Source: an uncultured Prevotella sp.
GTDB lineage: Bacteria > Bacteroidota > Bacteroidia > Bacteroidales > Bacteroidaceae
Length of the DNA: 64,000 bases
NCBI GenBank assembly: GCA_900314935.1
Contig: OMXE01000014.1
Span: forward strand, 21,648-85,647
Direction: 5' to 3'
The position numbers and the translations under genes were made by a program. Under the pieces are notes generated by a model. That model saw only the letters and a program-made list of their open reading frames with translations. It made no database searches and was not told the origin of the DNA. Numbering within the stretch: position 1 is the first letter of the stretch; each line of letters begins with the position of its first letter. Positions 32,621 through 44,366 of the stretch are shown here, piece after piece.

Positions 32621-34110
32621 ACAACAAATTATATGGAAACCTGATCTTCGAACTGTCGAAAGAGGGTCGTAGGGGCTATTCATTGCCTCAGAACAGATAT
32701 GGAATCTACTCCGTAGAGGAACTGCCGGATGCGCTGAAACGAAAGGAAGAGGCGCAGTTGCCTGAATGTGATGAGATGACGGTGGTGCGCCATTATACAA
32801 ACCATAGTGCGAACAATTTCGGCGTGAACAACGGCTTCTATCCCTTGGGTAGCTGTACGATGAAGTATAACCCGGTGATCAACGAGGAAATTGCGGCTAT
32901 GAAGGAGTTCGCAGAGCTTCATCCATTACAACCGGCTGAGACGTGCCAGGGCGCCCTTGAGGTGTACTACTGTGTGCAGCAGGCGTTATCGGAACTGGCA
33001 GGACTGAGTGAGTTTACGCTCAATCCTTGTGCCGGAGCGCATGGGGAGCTCACAGGACTGATGGTTATACGCGCATATCATGAGAGTCGGGGTGACAGCC
33101 AACGTACGAAGGTAATCGTTCCTGACTCGGCGCATGGCACGAATCCGGCTTCGGCAGCGGTATGCGGACTGGACATCTTGGAAGTGAAGAGTACGGATAA
33201 GGGTCTGGTGGACCTGCCTGACCTCATCGCACTGATTGAACAGCACGGACCGGAGATTGCGGGGATGATGATGACAAACCCGAATACGTTGGGACTGTTC
33301 GAGAAGGATATTCCTGAGATTGCCAAGAGGATACACGACTGCGGCGGACTGATGTATTACGACGGGGCGAACCTGAATCCGATGCTGGGGGCTTGTCGAC
33401 CTGGTGACATGGGATTCGACGTGATGCATATCAATCTGCACAAGACATTCTCCACACCGCATGGTGGTGGAGGACCAGGAAGCGGTCCTGTGGGCGTAAG
33501 GAAAGGTTTGGAGCCCTTCCTCCCTACTCCACGCGTCATCCTGAATGAAGAGGAGAATATGCTGACTGTTGAGACGGATAATGACCAGTCGTTGGGCAGC
33601 ATCGGATCGTTCTTCGGAAACTTCGGCGTGATTCTTCGTGCCTTTACCTATATTCTTTCTATGGGTAGGCAGCATATCAAGATGGTGGGTCCTTTGGCCA
33701 CACTGAATGCAAACTATATCAAGGAGAGTCTGAAAGATGTGTACGAACTGCCTATTGACGGACTGTGTAAGCATGAGTTTGTGTTCGACGGACTGAAGGA
33801 TAAGTCAACAGGTGTGACCACCATGGATGTGGCTAAACGGTTGCTCGACTATGGCTATCATGCTCCAACCATCTATTTCCCGCTGCTCTTCCACGAGAGT
33901 CTGATGATTGAGCCTACGGAGAATGAGAGTAAGGAGACCATCGACGGATTTATCCAGGTGATGCGGAAGATTGCGCAGGAGGCCAAGGAGAATCCTGAAC
34001 TGGTGAAGAGCGCACCGCATAACACGCCCATCGGACGGGTGGATGATGTGCTGGCAGCCAAGCATCCCGTGGTGACCTTCCGTCAAATGAAAAACGAGGA
34101 ACAGGCATGA
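32617..34110 (+). CDS. gcvPB: Glycine dehydrogenase (decarboxylating) subunit 2
   Basis: The C-terminal half of the split P protein carries the PLP site: HINLHKTFSTPHGGGGPGSG, with the Schiff-base Lys at about residue 277. Other landmarks are FYPLGSCTMKYNP and the helix with LSEFTLNPCAGAHGELTGL. The 497-residue length is as expected. It overlaps both gcvPA and lpd by four bases. Confidence 0.97.
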   Translation: MNNKLYGNLIFELSKEGRRGYSLPQNRYGIYSVEELPDALKRKEEAQLPECDEMTVVRHYTNHSANNFGVNNGFYPLGSCTMKYNPVINEEIAAMKEFAELHPLQPAETCQGALEVYYCVQQALSELAGLSEFTLNPCAGAHGELTGLMVIRAYHESRGDSQRTKVIVPDSAHGTNPASAAVCGLDILEVKSTDKGLVDLPDLIALIEQHGPEIAGMMMTNPNTLGLFEKDIPEIAKRIHDCGGLMYYDGANLNPMLGACRPGDMGFDVMHINLHKTFSTPHGGGGPGSGPVGVRKGLEPFLPTPRVILNEEENMLTVETDNDQSLGSIGSFFGNFGVILRAFTYILSMGRQHIKMVGPLATLNANYIKESLKDVYELPIDGLCKHEFVFDGLKDKSTGVTTMDVAKRLLDYGYHAPTIYFPLLFHESLMIEPTENESKETIDGFIQVMRKIAQEAKENPELVKSAPHNTPIGRVDDVLAAKHPVVTFRQMKNEEQA

Positions 34111-35417
34111 AGGAATTGATCATCATCGGTAGCGGACCGGGTGGCTACAGAACGGCTGCGTATGCCGCAAGGATGGGTATTCATACCACCATCTTCGAAG
34201 ATAAGGAAGCTGGCGGCACGTGTCTGAACTGCGGATGTATTCCTACCAAAACACTCTGTCATGAGGCGGAGATTGTCGACATCTTGAAGGATAAGGGGTT
34301 TGACATGGTCGACTTCTCCGCAATCATGGCACGAAAGAATGCGGTGATTGAACAGCTGCGTTCGGGGGTGGAAACGGTACTGCAAGGTGAGAACATCTCG
34401 TTCGTGAGAGCGCATGCGGCATTCAAGGATGCGAATACGGTGGTGGCTGACGGTCAGGAATATACGGCCGACAGGATCATCATTGCCACTGGATCGCATG
34501 CAAAGATGCTGCCCATCGAGGGAATCGACCAGCCTCATGTCATGACTTCCACCGAATTGCTGAACATCACCGAGGTACCTAAGCGATTGTGTATCGTGGG
34601 TGCCGGGGTGATCGGCATGGAGATGGCTTCGGTGTTCAATAGCTTAGGAAGTGAGGTAACGGTTGTCGAGTTCCTCAAGGAGTGTCTGCCGATGGTTGAC
34701 AGTGATATTGCCAAACGACTTCGTCAGACGATTGCCAAACGGGGCGTGAACTTCTTCATGCAGAGTGGCGTGAAACGAATCGATGGTAACACGGTGTTCT
34801 TCGAACGAAAGGGGAAAGAGGAACAGGTGGAAGCGGATATCATCCTCATCGCTACAGGACGTGGGGCCAATGTGGATGGTCTCGGATTGGAGAATACTGG
34901 TGTGAATTTCTCTCCCAGAGGAATAGAGGTGGATGAAAACATGCAGACCAATATCCCGCATATCTATGCCATTGGTGATGTGAATGCAAGGATGATGCTG
35001 GCTCATGCGGCTACCTTCCAGGGGATGAAGGCTGTGAACCACATGCTGGGCATCGGGGATGAGATCAACTTGGACATGATGCCTGCTGCCATCTTTACAA
35101 AGCCTGAGGCGGCTTGTGTGGGACTATCTGAAGATCAGTGCAAAGAGAAAGGTATGAGTTTCCTCTGTAAGAAGGGATTCTATCGTGCCAATGGTAAGGC
35201 ATTAGCAATGGATGAGACCGACGGCTTACTCAAGCTGATGACCGATGAGAACGGATTGATTCTTGGCTGTCATGTGTTCGGTGCCCACGCAGCGGATATC
35301 GTACAGGAAGTGAGCGTGCTGATGTGCAAGCATACGAACGTGAAAGAATTAGCACAAATGGTGCATATACATCCCACACTCAGTGAGATCCTATCGGATA
35401 CGGCGATGATGTTCTGA
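34107..35417 (+). CDS. lpd: Dihydrolipoyl dehydrogenase
   Basis: This is the L protein of the glycine cleavage system, which reoxidises dihydrolipoyl-GcvH with NAD. The 436-residue protein has the FAD motif IIGSGPGGYRTAAYAA, the redox pair in GGTCLNCGCIPTK at about 37-49 (with an extra Cys where Val is usual), the NAD motif IVGAGVIGMEMASVF and the C-terminal VHIHPTLSEIL bearing the catalytic His. It is somewhat shorter than the usual 460-470 residues. Last gene of the operon, followed by heptad repeats and a terminator. Confidence 0.94.
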   Translation: MKELIIIGSGPGGYRTAAYAARMGIHTTIFEDKEAGGTCLNCGCIPTKTLCHEAEIVDILKDKGFDMVDFSAIMARKNAVIEQLRSGVETVLQGENISFVRAHAAFKDANTVVADGQEYTADRIIIATGSHAKMLPIEGIDQPHVMTSTELLNITEVPKRLCIVGAGVIGMEMASVFNSLGSEVTVVEFLKECLPMVDSDIAKRLRQTIAKRGVNFFMQSGVKRIDGNTVFFERKGKEEQVEADIILIATGRGANVDGLGLENTGVNFSPRGIEVDENMQTNIPHIYAIGDVNARMMLAHAATFQGMKAVNHMLGIGDEINLDMMPAAIFTKPEAACVGLSEDQCKEKGMSFLCKKGFYRANGKALAMDETDGLLKLMTDENGLILGCHVFGAHAADIVQEVSVLMCKHTNVKELAQMVHIHPTLSEILSDTAMMF

Positions 35418-35422
35418 GAAGA

Positions 35423-35465
35423 ATTGAAGATTAAAGATTAAAGATTAAACATTAAACATTAAAAA
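35423..35465 (+). repeat. ATTAAAG/ATTAAAC heptad repeats after lpd
   Basis: Five consecutive heptads (GATTAAA twice, then CATTAAA units) follow the lpd stop codon. The same heptad surrounds the four-helix-bundle gene at 44335-44780. Confidence 0.7.
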
Positions 35466-35502
35466 AATAAGGATTAAGAAAGCTCTTAATCCTTATTTTT
35501 TG
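35466..35502. terminator. Bidirectional terminator between lpd and atpG
   Basis: AAGGATTAAG (35469-35478) pairs with CTTAATCCTT (35485-35494), with an A-run before and TTTTTT after, so it can end both convergent operons. Confidence 0.85.
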
Positions 35503-35503
35503 A

Positions 35504-36478
35504 TTAGTTGTTGACCGTTCCTCCAACAATATCGAGTAGCTCGGAGGTGATGGCCTGCTGACGACTCTTGTTGTACTGCAGGTTCAACTCACGAAGCAGC
35601 TCATCGGCATTGTCGGTAGCGGTCTGCATGGCCACCATACGGGCGGCATGCTCCGACGCATTACTGTCGAGCAAGGCCGTATAAAGCATCAGGTGAGCAA
35701 GCTTAGGAACAAGCTGTGAGAGCACAGTATCCATGTCTGGCTCCACGATGAAGTTGTCGTTCAACGGCTTCACTTCTTCCTTCTCGCCTCTTGCCTCTTT
35801 CTTCTCACCTCTCTTCTTCAGGTACTCCTGACTCTCCTTCGTGGCAATCACAGAGGTAAGGTCACGCTCATGATCGCGTTCAAGCTCCTCTTCGATGTCG
35901 ATAGGAAGGAAGGTCTTACGGGTAAGCACCTGTGAACCGGCACTCTTGAAATGATGATAGATCAGTTCCACCTTGTCAATCTCCCCTTCCAGGAACTTCA
36001 TTCCAAGCTCCCGCGCAATCTCAATACAATCATGCGCATTAGGCTTGTCGGCCAAGGAAGAATACTCACCCATCGTCTTCAATCCCATCTTGTTGGCCTT
36101 CTCATAGACCTTACGACCAATGGGATAGATCTCGATGTTCTCACGACCGATCTGCTGGGCATATTCATCCACCGCTTGCGTCATCATCTTGATGGTGTTA
36201 GCATTGAATCCGCCACAGAGGGAAGAGTTCGATGAAAAGACTACAAGGGCAACCCTTTGTACAGGGCGCACCTGGTCGAACGGGGTCTGAGAATCGGCTT
36301 CAGCTGCGAGGAACGACTTGAGGATATGCTCCAGCAAGGTCTCGTAAGGCAGCATGTTCTGAATGGCCACCTGTGCGTGATGCAGCTTACTGGAGGCTAC
36401 CATCTTCATCGCCGACGTGATCTTCCGCGTGGAATTGACAGAGGCAATACGACCTTTGATTTCTTTCAACGAAGGCAT
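35504..36478 (-). CDS. atpG: ATP synthase gamma subunit
   Basis: Gamma is the rotating central stalk of F1. The 324-residue protein has the start SLKEIKGRIASVNSTRKITS and the C-terminal ASEHAARMVAMQTATDNADE of the family. It is about 30 residues longer than usual. Part of the excess is a charged run, KKRGEKKEARGEKEEVK (about residues 221-237), coded by a purine-rich repeat that resembles the intergenic repeats of this window (35773-35823). Last gene of the atp operon, four bases after atpA. Confidence 0.96.
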   Translation of the reverse strand: MPSLKEIKGRIASVNSTRKITSAMKMVASSKLHHAQVAIQNMLPYETLLEHILKSFLAAEADSQTPFDQVRPVQRVALVVFSSNSSLCGGFNANTIKMMTQAVDEYAQQIGRENIEIYPIGRKVYEKANKMGLKTMGEYSSLADKPNAHDCIEIARELGMKFLEGEIDKVELIYHHFKSAGSQVLTRKTFLPIDIEEELERDHERDLTSVIATKESQEYLKKRGEKKEARGEKEEVKPLNDNFIVEPDMDTVLSQLVPKLAHLMLYTALLDSNASEHAARMVAMQTATDNADELLRELNLQYNKSRQQAITSELLDIVGGTVNN

Positions 36479-36481
36479 AGG

Positions 36482-38068
36482 CTAGGCTTTATACGTTCCT
36501 GCAATGTCAGCCATGACGGCTTCGATCTTAGCAGTCGTCTCATCGTCAATCTTACCGTTGGCAAGGGTTTCGATGACCTCAGGGTTGGCAGAGCGCAACT
36601 TATCGAGGAAGGCCGTCTGACACTCACGTACCTTAGGAATGGGTACCTCGCGCATCAATCCGTGCACACCGCAATAAAGGATGGCAATCTGCTCGCCTAC
36701 GGGCATAGGACTGTACTGCGGCTGGATGAGCAACTGGTTGTTCTTTCGTCCACGGTCGAGGGTCATGGCCGTCACAGCATCCATATCACTGGAGAACTTC
36801 GAGAAGGCCTCGAGCTCACGATACTGCGCCTGGTCGATCTTCAACGTACCGGCCACTTTCTTCATTGACTTGATCTGTGCCGAACCACCCACACGAGATA
36901 CGGAAATACCAACGTTGATAGCTGGACGGAAACCTTGGTTGAAGAGGTCGCTCTCCAAGAAGATCTGTCCGTCGGTGATAGAGATCACGTTCGTGGGGAT
37001 GTAAGCGGATACGTCACCTGCCTGTGTCTCGATGATTGGCAGAGCTGTCAAAGAGCCACCACCCTTCACATGTCCCTTCATGCACTCGGGCAGGTCGTTC
37101 ATCTGCTCAGCCACTTCCTGCTGCTCGTTCATCTTTGCTGCTCGCTCCAAGAGACGAGAGTGCAGATAGAACACATCACCAGGATAAGCCTCACGTCCTG
37201 AAGGACGGCGGAGAATCAGTGATACCTCACGGTAGGCAACAGCCTGCTTGGAGAGGTCGTCATATACAACCAGTGCTGGCAGACCGCGGTCGCGGAAATA
37301 CTCACCGATGGCAGCACCTGCAAAGGGTGCATAGTACTGCATGGCTGCAGGATCAGCAGCTGTAGCAGCTACCACGATGGTATAAGGCATGGCCCCATGT
37401 TCCTGTAAGGTAGATACGAGGGTGGCAACCGTACTGGCTTTCTGACCAATAGCCACATAGATACAATAAACAGGCTTACCAGCCTCATAGAAACTCTTCT
37501 GGTTGATGATTGTATCCACGGCAATGGCGGTCTTACCTGTCTGACGGTCACCGATAATCAGCTCACGCTGACCACGACCGATGGGAATCATCGAGTCGAT
37601 GGCCTTCAAACCCGTCTGCAGCGGCTCCTTCACCGGCTGACGATAGATCACACCCGGAGCCTTACGGTCGAGCGGCATCTCGAAAGCATCGCTCAAGTCA
37701 ATGTCTCCCTTACCGTCGATGGCCTGACCCAGCGGATTGATGACACGTCCCAGCATGTTGTCGTTGACACGGATAGAGGCGATACGCTTGGTACGCTTCA
37801 CCACCATGCCTTCCTTGATGCCTGAGGTAGAACCTAAGAGCACACAACCCACGTTGTCTTCCTCCAGGTTCATCACGATTGCCATGGTTCCGTTTTCGAA
37901 TTCCAGCAGCTCGTTCGCCTCGGCATTGCGTAGTCCGTAGATACGGGCCACACCATCACTGACGGTCAGCACGGTTCCCACCTCTTCGAACTTCTCGGCA
38001 TTGGTGATTCCCTTCAGCTGATCGAGCAGTACCTGGGATACTTCGCTTGGTTTAATCTTATCTGACAT
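36482..38068 (-). CDS. atpA: ATP synthase alpha subunit
   Basis: Non-catalytic F1 subunit of 528 residues. Motifs: [19 protein letters not shown] (P-loop, about 170), [18 protein letters not shown] and the signature [17 protein letters not shown]. Slightly longer than the 500-515 residues usual in other phyla. The gap to atpH (38069-38117) consists of short repeats of GTTATTACGTT. Confidence 0.98.
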   Translation of the reverse strand: MSDKIKPSEVSQVLLDQLKGITNAEKFEEVGTVLTVSDGVARIYGLRNAEANELLEFENGTMAIVMNLEEDNVGCVLLGSTSGIKEGMVVKRTKRIASIRVNDNMLGRVINPLGQAIDGKGDIDLSDAFEMPLDRKAPGVIYRQPVKEPLQTGLKAIDSMIPIGRGQRELIIGDRQTGKTAIAVDTIINQKSFYEAGKPVYCIYVAIGQKASTVATLVSTLQEHGAMPYTIVVAATAADPAAMQYYAPFAGAAIGEYFRDRGLPALVVYDDLSKQAVAYREVSLILRRPSGREAYPGDVFYLHSRLLERAAKMNEQQEVAEQMNDLPECMKGHVKGGGSLTALPIIETQAGDVSAYIPTNVISITDGQIFLESDLFNQGFRPAINVGISVSRVGGSAQIKSMKKVAGTLKIDQAQYRELEAFSKFSSDMDAVTAMTLDRGRKNNQLLIQPQYSPMPVGEQIAILYCGVHGLMREVPIPKVRECQTAFLDKLRSANPEVIETLANGKIDDETTAKIEAVMADIAGTYKA

Positions 38069-38117
38069 TGTTTTCTGTTATTCGTTATTACGTTATTACG
38101 TCATGACGTTATTACGT

Positions 38118-38654
38118 TCATTTACTTAATTGAGTGAGAATGGAATTCAATTTCGTCTTGACACTCGCATCCATGCGATAGGTGTCGTACTCGAGGATGA
38201 AACCACCGATGATATCGGGATCCACCTCCGACTCAAACTCCACTGTTCCATTAGTCTTGCCCTCCACCATCTGTCGCATCTTCTGCTCTGTGGCAGGTGA
38301 AACGGCGGCAGCAGTGATGAGACGTCCACGGATGACATTCTTCTGTTGACGGTATAGCGTGACGTACGAATTAGCGATGAACTGCATCACACGCTCCCGA
38401 TCTTCCTTCAGCACCAGCTTGATGAAAGTCTTGGTAAGGTCGGAAGGCTTCTCACCAACGGCAGTCAGCAACAAAGCTTCCTTCTTATCCTTCGAGAGCA
38501 TCGGATTGTCAATCGTAAACCGTAGCTGCGGCACTTCGACGTAGCTCTTGGCGAGCTGCTGCATCTCCGTGTACACAGCATCTTCGATTTTCGCTTCGGT
38601 CGCACTCTTGAGCAGTGCACGAGCGTATCTTACCGATATGACTCCAATATCCAT
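38118..38654 (-). CDS. atpH: ATP synthase delta subunit
   Basis: Delta joins the F1 head to the peripheral stalk. The 178-residue protein starts MDIGVISVRYARALLKSATE, a typical OSCP/delta N-terminus, and has the C-terminal DPDIIGGFILEYDTYRMDAS, the conserved delta signature. It lies in the expected place between atpF and atpA. Confidence 0.95.
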   Translation of the reverse strand: MDIGVISVRYARALLKSATEAKIEDAVYTEMQQLAKSYVEVPQLRFTIDNPMLSKDKKEALLLTAVGEKPSDLTKTFIKLVLKEDRERVMQFIANSYVTLYRQQKNVIRGRLITAAAVSPATEQKMRQMVEGKTNGTVEFESEVDPDIIGGFILEYDTYRMDASVKTKLNSILTQLSK

Positions 38655-38666
38655 ACGTTAAATACC

Positions 38667-39188
38667 TTAGTTAACAGTAGAAACATCATCCAGCATACGG
38701 TCAATCAGATCCATCTGCGACTTGTCGTCTTTCAGGTTCTGCCTGAGAACCTTCTCGGCGATATCGACACTCAGCGTGGCTACCTGACTGCGGATATCAG
38801 CAATGGCGGCCTTCTTCTCCTGTTCGATGGCTGTTTTCGCATCGTCCAGCAGACGGGCACCTTCTGCCCTTGCCTTTTCCTGTGCCTTCTCCACAATAGC
38901 GTCACGCGTCTCAGCAGCCTCCTTCAGTATCTGAGCCTGCTTCTCACGAGCTTCTTGCAAGATGGATTCACCTTCTTTCTCGATATTGGCGAGACGCTCC
39001 TGAGCTTCGTGAGCCTTGCGGAGACTCTCGTCGATATAGTTCTTGCGTTCCTCCACCATACCAGTGATGACGGGGAAGCCGAACTTGGCTAGAAGGAGAA
39101 AGACCACCAAGAACGCCACCAACATCCAGAAGAATAATCCGAAGTCGGGCGTTAATATTGATGGTAAGTTAATTGAGCCCATTTGCAC
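38667..39188 (-). CDS. atpF: ATP synthase b subunit
   Basis: The b subunit is the peripheral stalk. The 173-residue protein has one membrane helix (FGLFFWMLVAFLVVFLLLAK, about 16-35) followed by a long charged coiled coil (EERKNYIDESLRKAHEAQER ...). Length and layout are normal. Between atpE and atpH in the operon. Confidence 0.96.
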   Translation of the reverse strand: MQMGSINLPSILTPDFGLFFWMLVAFLVVFLLLAKFGFPVITGMVEERKNYIDESLRKAHEAQERLANIEKEGESILQEAREKQAQILKEAAETRDAIVEKAQEKARAEGARLLDDAKTAIEQEKKAAIADIRSQVATLSVDIAEKVLRQNLKDDKSQMDLIDRMLDDVSTVN

Positions 39189-39203
39189 AGATGAATTTAA
39201 TGA

Positions 39204-39458
39204 TTAAAGGAATACGCAGAGTGCGCATACAACGACAGCGAACAGGGCAACACCCTCAACGAATGCGGCTGTCAGAATCATGTTCGTACGGATGGTGCCT
39301 GCAGCTTCCGGCTGACGAGCGATGGCATCCATGGCGTTTCCACCGATACGACCGATACCCAGACCGGCACCAATTGCTGCAATACCTGCGCCAAGACCGG
39401 CACCAAACTTAGCAAGACCAGCAGAAGCGGCTGCCTGTAAAATCAATGTTGATAACAT
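39204..39458 (-). CDS. atpE: ATP synthase c subunit
   Basis: The c subunit forms the rotor ring. The 84-residue hairpin has a Gly/Ala-rich first helix (GLAKFGAGLGAGIAAIGAGL), the polar loop RQPEAAG, and a second helix with the carboxylate of ion binding in AFVEGVALFAVV. Typical size. Confidence 0.97.
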   Translation of the reverse strand: MLSTLILQAAASAGLAKFGAGLGAGIAAIGAGLGIGRIGGNAMDAIARQPEAAGTIRTNMILTAAFVEGVALFAVVVCALCVFL

Positions 39459-39500
39459 AATCTTTAATTTTTAATGGTTATTAATTAATGTATTATAGAT

Positions 39501-40559
39501 CTATTCGTGATGCTCAGGATGAGCCAGTCCGATAAAGACGGCACTGAGCATGGTAAAGACGTATGCCTGAATGAAAGCCACCAGGAACTCCAGACAGTTC
39601 ATGAAGAGCATCATGACAAAGCTGAGCAAAGTAAGACCAGAGCCGAGGAAGGCATTCAACGACCAGCCGATGAAGATGATAGCCGTGAATGACAGGATGA
39701 TTGCGTGACCTGCCATCATGTTGGCAAAGAGACGGACCATCAGGGCGAAGGGCTTGGTGATGATACCAAAGACTTCGATAATCGGCATGATGGCTGCAGG
39801 ATAAGCCTTCAAGAACATAGGTACGTCGGGCCAGAAGATTTCCTTCCAGTATTCCTTGTTACCGAAGAGGTTCACAGCCAACATCGTACAGAGGGCCAGG
39901 AAGAACGTGATATTGATGTTACCCGTTACATTGGCTCCACCGGGGAATATGGGTAATAACCCCAGCATGTTGGTGATAAGGATGAAGAAGAAGGCCGTCA
40001 GCAGATAAGGTGCATAAGGACGGTAGTGCTTCTCTCCAATGGAATCGCGGATAAGGTCATCGTGAATAGACATCACGAGCATCTCTACCATGCCTACGAA
40101 TCCCTTGGGCACATCCTTGGTTGGATCATGTTTCTTATACCAACGAGCGCAGCCCAGGAAGATGACCAGCATGATAATCACCACAATCCATATCTGCAAC
40201 ACACTCTTGGTTATGCTGAGGTCCCACGGACGAACACTTGATCCGTCGGCCAGACGTTCGTAGATCTTACCGTTCTTCTCCTCATTGAAGTAGAAGCCCA
40301 TATAGTCAGCACCCTCTTCTGCTGCTTCCTCGATGCGAGAACTGCAGAAAGCATGCCACTTACCAGTGGCCTCGCTTCTGACAATCACTGGCAGAGGAAT
40401 ACTGATATGCTTCCCACCGATAGTGGTGATGTGCCACTCATAAGCATCAGCGAGGTGACCAAGCACGATCTCTTTCACGTCTATCCCATCACTCTCACTT
40501 GCCGACACAGGTGTGGCGGTAGCAAGAAGGAAAGTCAGGCATAAAAGCAAATATCTCAT
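39501..40559 (-). CDS. atpB: ATP synthase a subunit
   Basis: Subunit a makes the proton half-channels. The 352-residue protein has a signal peptide (MRYLLLCLTFLLATATPVSA) and a periplasmic N-terminal domain of about 110 residues, a form common in Bacteroidota. Five to six membrane segments follow; the helix MVRLFANMMAGHAIILSFTA holds the essential Arg. ATG 40559 is chosen at the signal peptide. It ends close to atpE. Confidence 0.94.
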   Translation of the reverse strand: MRYLLLCLTFLLATATPVSASESDGIDVKEIVLGHLADAYEWHITTIGGKHISIPLPVIVRSEATGKWHAFCSSRIEEAAEEGADYMGFYFNEEKNGKIYERLADGSSVRPWDLSITKSVLQIWIVVIIMLVIFLGCARWYKKHDPTKDVPKGFVGMVEMLVMSIHDDLIRDSIGEKHYRPYAPYLLTAFFFILITNMLGLLPIFPGGANVTGNINITFFLALCTMLAVNLFGNKEYWKEIFWPDVPMFLKAYPAAIMPIIEVFGIITKPFALMVRLFANMMAGHAIILSFTAIIFIGWSLNAFLGSGLTLLSFVMMLFMNCLEFLVAFIQAYVFTMLSAVFIGLAHPEHHE

Positions 40560-40569
40560 GTTATTCAGT

Positions 40570-40977
40570 TTATACATTATTTTTAATCTTCTTCTCAATC
40601 TTGACGAAATACCATGTATCGTAGATGAGAATCACGAAATAGTAAATCAAGAAAGTAACGACGAAGAAAAGGATGGAATCCCGATTGTTCGCGACAAGGC
40701 AGTAGATGATTACCACCACGATAGCTGCAAACATCCTACAGGCAGACGCTGACAGATACAGTGTCGGTAAGCTGGCAGGTGACTTGGATGAAACCCACTT
40801 CCACACCATGGCATAGGCGATGCAGGCCACCAGTTGGAACACAGCCGAGATGCAGATAGGTATCGTCATCCGCTCCACATTGCCCCATACGTTGACATAA
40901 AGCAGTGCCAGCAGGGTTATTCCTGCAATCAGACAGATACTCTGTCTCAGATATGTGTTCACTACGTCCTTAGTCAT
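40570..40977 (-). CDS. Small membrane protein at the AtpI position
   Basis: The 135-residue protein has four hydrophobic segments (SICLIAGITLLALLYVNV, MTIPICISAVFQLVACIAYA, FAAIVVVIIYCLVA, ILFFVVTFLIYYFVILIYD) and a basic C-terminus (KIEKKIKNN). Its position between atpC and atpB and its topology fit AtpI, the c-ring assembly factor, although the sequence is diverged from the usual family. It overlaps atpC by eight bases. Confidence 0.75.
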   Translation of the reverse strand: MTKDVVNTYLRQSICLIAGITLLALLYVNVWGNVERMTIPICISAVFQLVACIAYAMVWKWVSSKSPASLPTLYLSASACRMFAAIVVVIIYCLVANNRDSILFFVVTFLIYYFVILIYDTWYFVKIEKKIKNNV

Positions 40978-41221
40978 GTTCGTGAAGTTCTACACACAAA
41001 CTAACCTGATTCTTCTGTACTGCCACGAAACCACCTGCAATCTTAATGGTATGCTTACCGTCGGTGGTTTCATACACCACATCACCCACACCCAGCGATG
41101 AGATAATCGGTGCATGATTGGTCAGAATCTCGAACTGTCCCATCGTACCAGGCACCAATACGTTCTCAACAACTCCGTCGTATTCAACCTTCTCGGGCGA
41201 AACTATCTTCAATTGCAACAT
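40970..41221 (-). CDS. atpC: ATP synthase epsilon subunit
   Basis: Epsilon couples and regulates F1. The 83-residue protein is a beta-sandwich domain only (MLQLKIVSPEKVEYDGVVEN ... GQFEILTNHAPIISSLGVGD) and lacks the C-terminal inhibitory helices, as in other Bacteroidota. Follows atpD after an 80-base gap of simple TTTTACTATT-type repeats. Confidence 0.93.
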   Translation of the reverse strand: MLQLKIVSPEKVEYDGVVENVLVPGTMGQFEILTNHAPIISSLGVGDVVYETTDGKHTIKIAGGFVAVQKNQVSLCVELHEHD

Positions 41222-41301
41222 AATGTCATTTTACTATTTTACAATTCTACTATTTTACTATTGTCAATGGTCAAATCGTAAATTGTCCAATTGTCAAATG
41301 A

Positions 41302-42882
<1,581 letters not shown>

Positions 42883-42891
42883 TTATAAGCG

Positions 42892-42923
42892 CAAAAATAG
42901 CAATAATTTCCCAAAGCCACAAA
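42892..42923 (-). promoter_or_regulatory. Promoter of the ATP synthase operon
   Basis: On the minus strand TTTG (42923-42920) and TATTTTTG (42899-42892) are 20 bases apart, giving a leader of about 58 bases ahead of atpD. Confidence 0.75.
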
Positions 42924-42965
42924 TTTTTTGTGACTTTTATTACAAAACTGGAAAAAAAAGAATCA

Positions 42966-44330
42966 TTACTGATGATTTCGCATCAGAGCTACGAGTTCGT
43001 CAGGAGTAACGAGGTTCTGTTCGCCTGTCGTCATATTCTTCAGCGTAACTTTTCCTTCGTTCATCTCGTTCTCACCTACGAGGGCAACGAACGGAATACT
43101 CTTGGCATTGGCATAGCTCATCTGCTTCTTCATCTTGACGGAATCAGGGAATACCTCTGTACGAATACCTTCCTCACGAAGTCGGGCGGCAATAGGCATG
43201 CAGAAGGCCGTTTCCTTCTCACCGAAATTAATGAAGAGCAGTTGTGTTCCGTTCACCGCTTCCTTGGGATAGGCATCGAGGGCATTCAACACGTCGAAGA
43301 TACGGTCGACACCAAACGAGATTCCCACACCTGAGATTCCCGGCATACCGAAAATACCCGTGAGGTTATCATATCGTCCACCACCTGTAATACTACCGAT
43401 CTGAACATCCAAAGCTTTTACCTCAAAGATAGCACCGGTATAGTAGTTCAAGCCACGTGCCAAGGTCAGGTCGAGCTGGATCTCATTCTGCAGTCCGAAC
43501 AACTTCACTGTATCAAGAATAAAGCGAATCTCCTCAACACCTTTCAGTCCGGTTTCAGAGTCTTTCAATACTTCACTAATAACTTGAAGTTTCTCTTCGT
43601 TAGTTCCTGAGAGTAAGATGATTGGCTGTAACTTCTCAATGGCTTCAGCGCTGATACCATCCTTGGTGAGTTCTTCATTGACAGCCTCCAATCCAATCTT
43701 ATCAAGCTTGTCGATAGCCACGGTGATATCCACAATCTTATCGGCCTCTCCAATCACCTCGGCAATACCTGTCAGGATTTTCCGGTTGTTGATCTTAATC
43801 TGCACACGAACGCCGAAACGCTTGAATACCGTATCCACAATCTGCATCAGCTCCACCTCATTCAGTAAGGAGTCAGATCCTACGACGTCACCATCGAACT
43901 GGTAGAACTCACGGTAACGACCTTTCTGAGGACGGTCGGCTCGCCAAACGGGCTGTACCTGATAACGTTTGAACGGCAATTGCAGTTCTTCACGATGCAT
44001 CACCACATAACGGGCAAAGGGAACGGTCAGGTCATATCGAAGACCCTTTTCACAGAGTCTGGCGGCCAAATGCAAAGCATTCCGCTGCTGCAGTTCCTCA
44101 TCACTCACCTTATTCAGGAAATCCCCGCTGTTGAGTACTTTGAAAAGCAGCTTATCACCTTCTTCGCCGTACTTACCCATCAGGGTTTGCAGCGTTTCCA
44201 TGGAAGGTGTTTCAATCTGCTGGAACCCATAAAGGGCATAGACACTACGTATTGTGTCAAATATATAGTTGCGCTTCGCCATCTCTACAGGAGAGAAGTC
44301 GCGTGTTCCTTTAGGAATACTTGGTTTCAT
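42966..44330 (-). CDS. hisS: Histidine-tRNA ligase
   Basis: Class II synthetase of 454 residues that charges tRNA-His. It has the start [20 protein letters not shown], motif 2 [20 protein letters not shown], the HisA-type peptide [13 protein letters not shown], motif 3 [10 protein letters not shown] and a C-terminal anticodon-binding domain ([20 protein letters not shown]). Third of three co-directional minus-strand genes (purA, four-helix bundle, hisS). Confidence 0.96.
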   Translation of the reverse strand: MKPSIPKGTRDFSPVEMAKRNYIFDTIRSVYALYGFQQIETPSMETLQTLMGKYGEEGDKLLFKVLNSGDFLNKVSDEELQQRNALHLAARLCEKGLRYDLTVPFARYVVMHREELQLPFKRYQVQPVWRADRPQKGRYREFYQFDGDVVGSDSLLNEVELMQIVDTVFKRFGVRVQIKINNRKILTGIAEVIGEADKIVDITVAIDKLDKIGLEAVNEELTKDGISAEAIEKLQPIILLSGTNEEKLQVISEVLKDSETGLKGVEEIRFILDTVKLFGLQNEIQLDLTLARGLNYYTGAIFEVKALDVQIGSITGGGRYDNLTGIFGMPGISGVGISFGVDRIFDVLNALDAYPKEAVNGTQLLFINFGEKETAFCMPIAARLREEGIRTEVFPDSVKMKKQMSYANAKSIPFVALVGENEMNEGKVTLKNMTTGEQNLVTPDELVALMRNHQ

Positions 44331-44334
44331 AATT

Positions 44335-44366
44335 ACATTATATATTAAACATTAAAAATTAAACAT
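44335..44366 (-). repeat. AT-rich heptad repeat, left of the four-helix-bundle gene
   Basis: ATTAAACATTAAAAATTAAA lies at this end and includes the stop codon of the four-helix-bundle gene. It is the inverted counterpart of the TTTAATG array at 44748-44780. Confidence 0.65.

Noticed and set aside
32986-33774. A 262-codon minus-strand open frame
   Set aside because: It is antisense to gcvPB and has no recognisable sequence.
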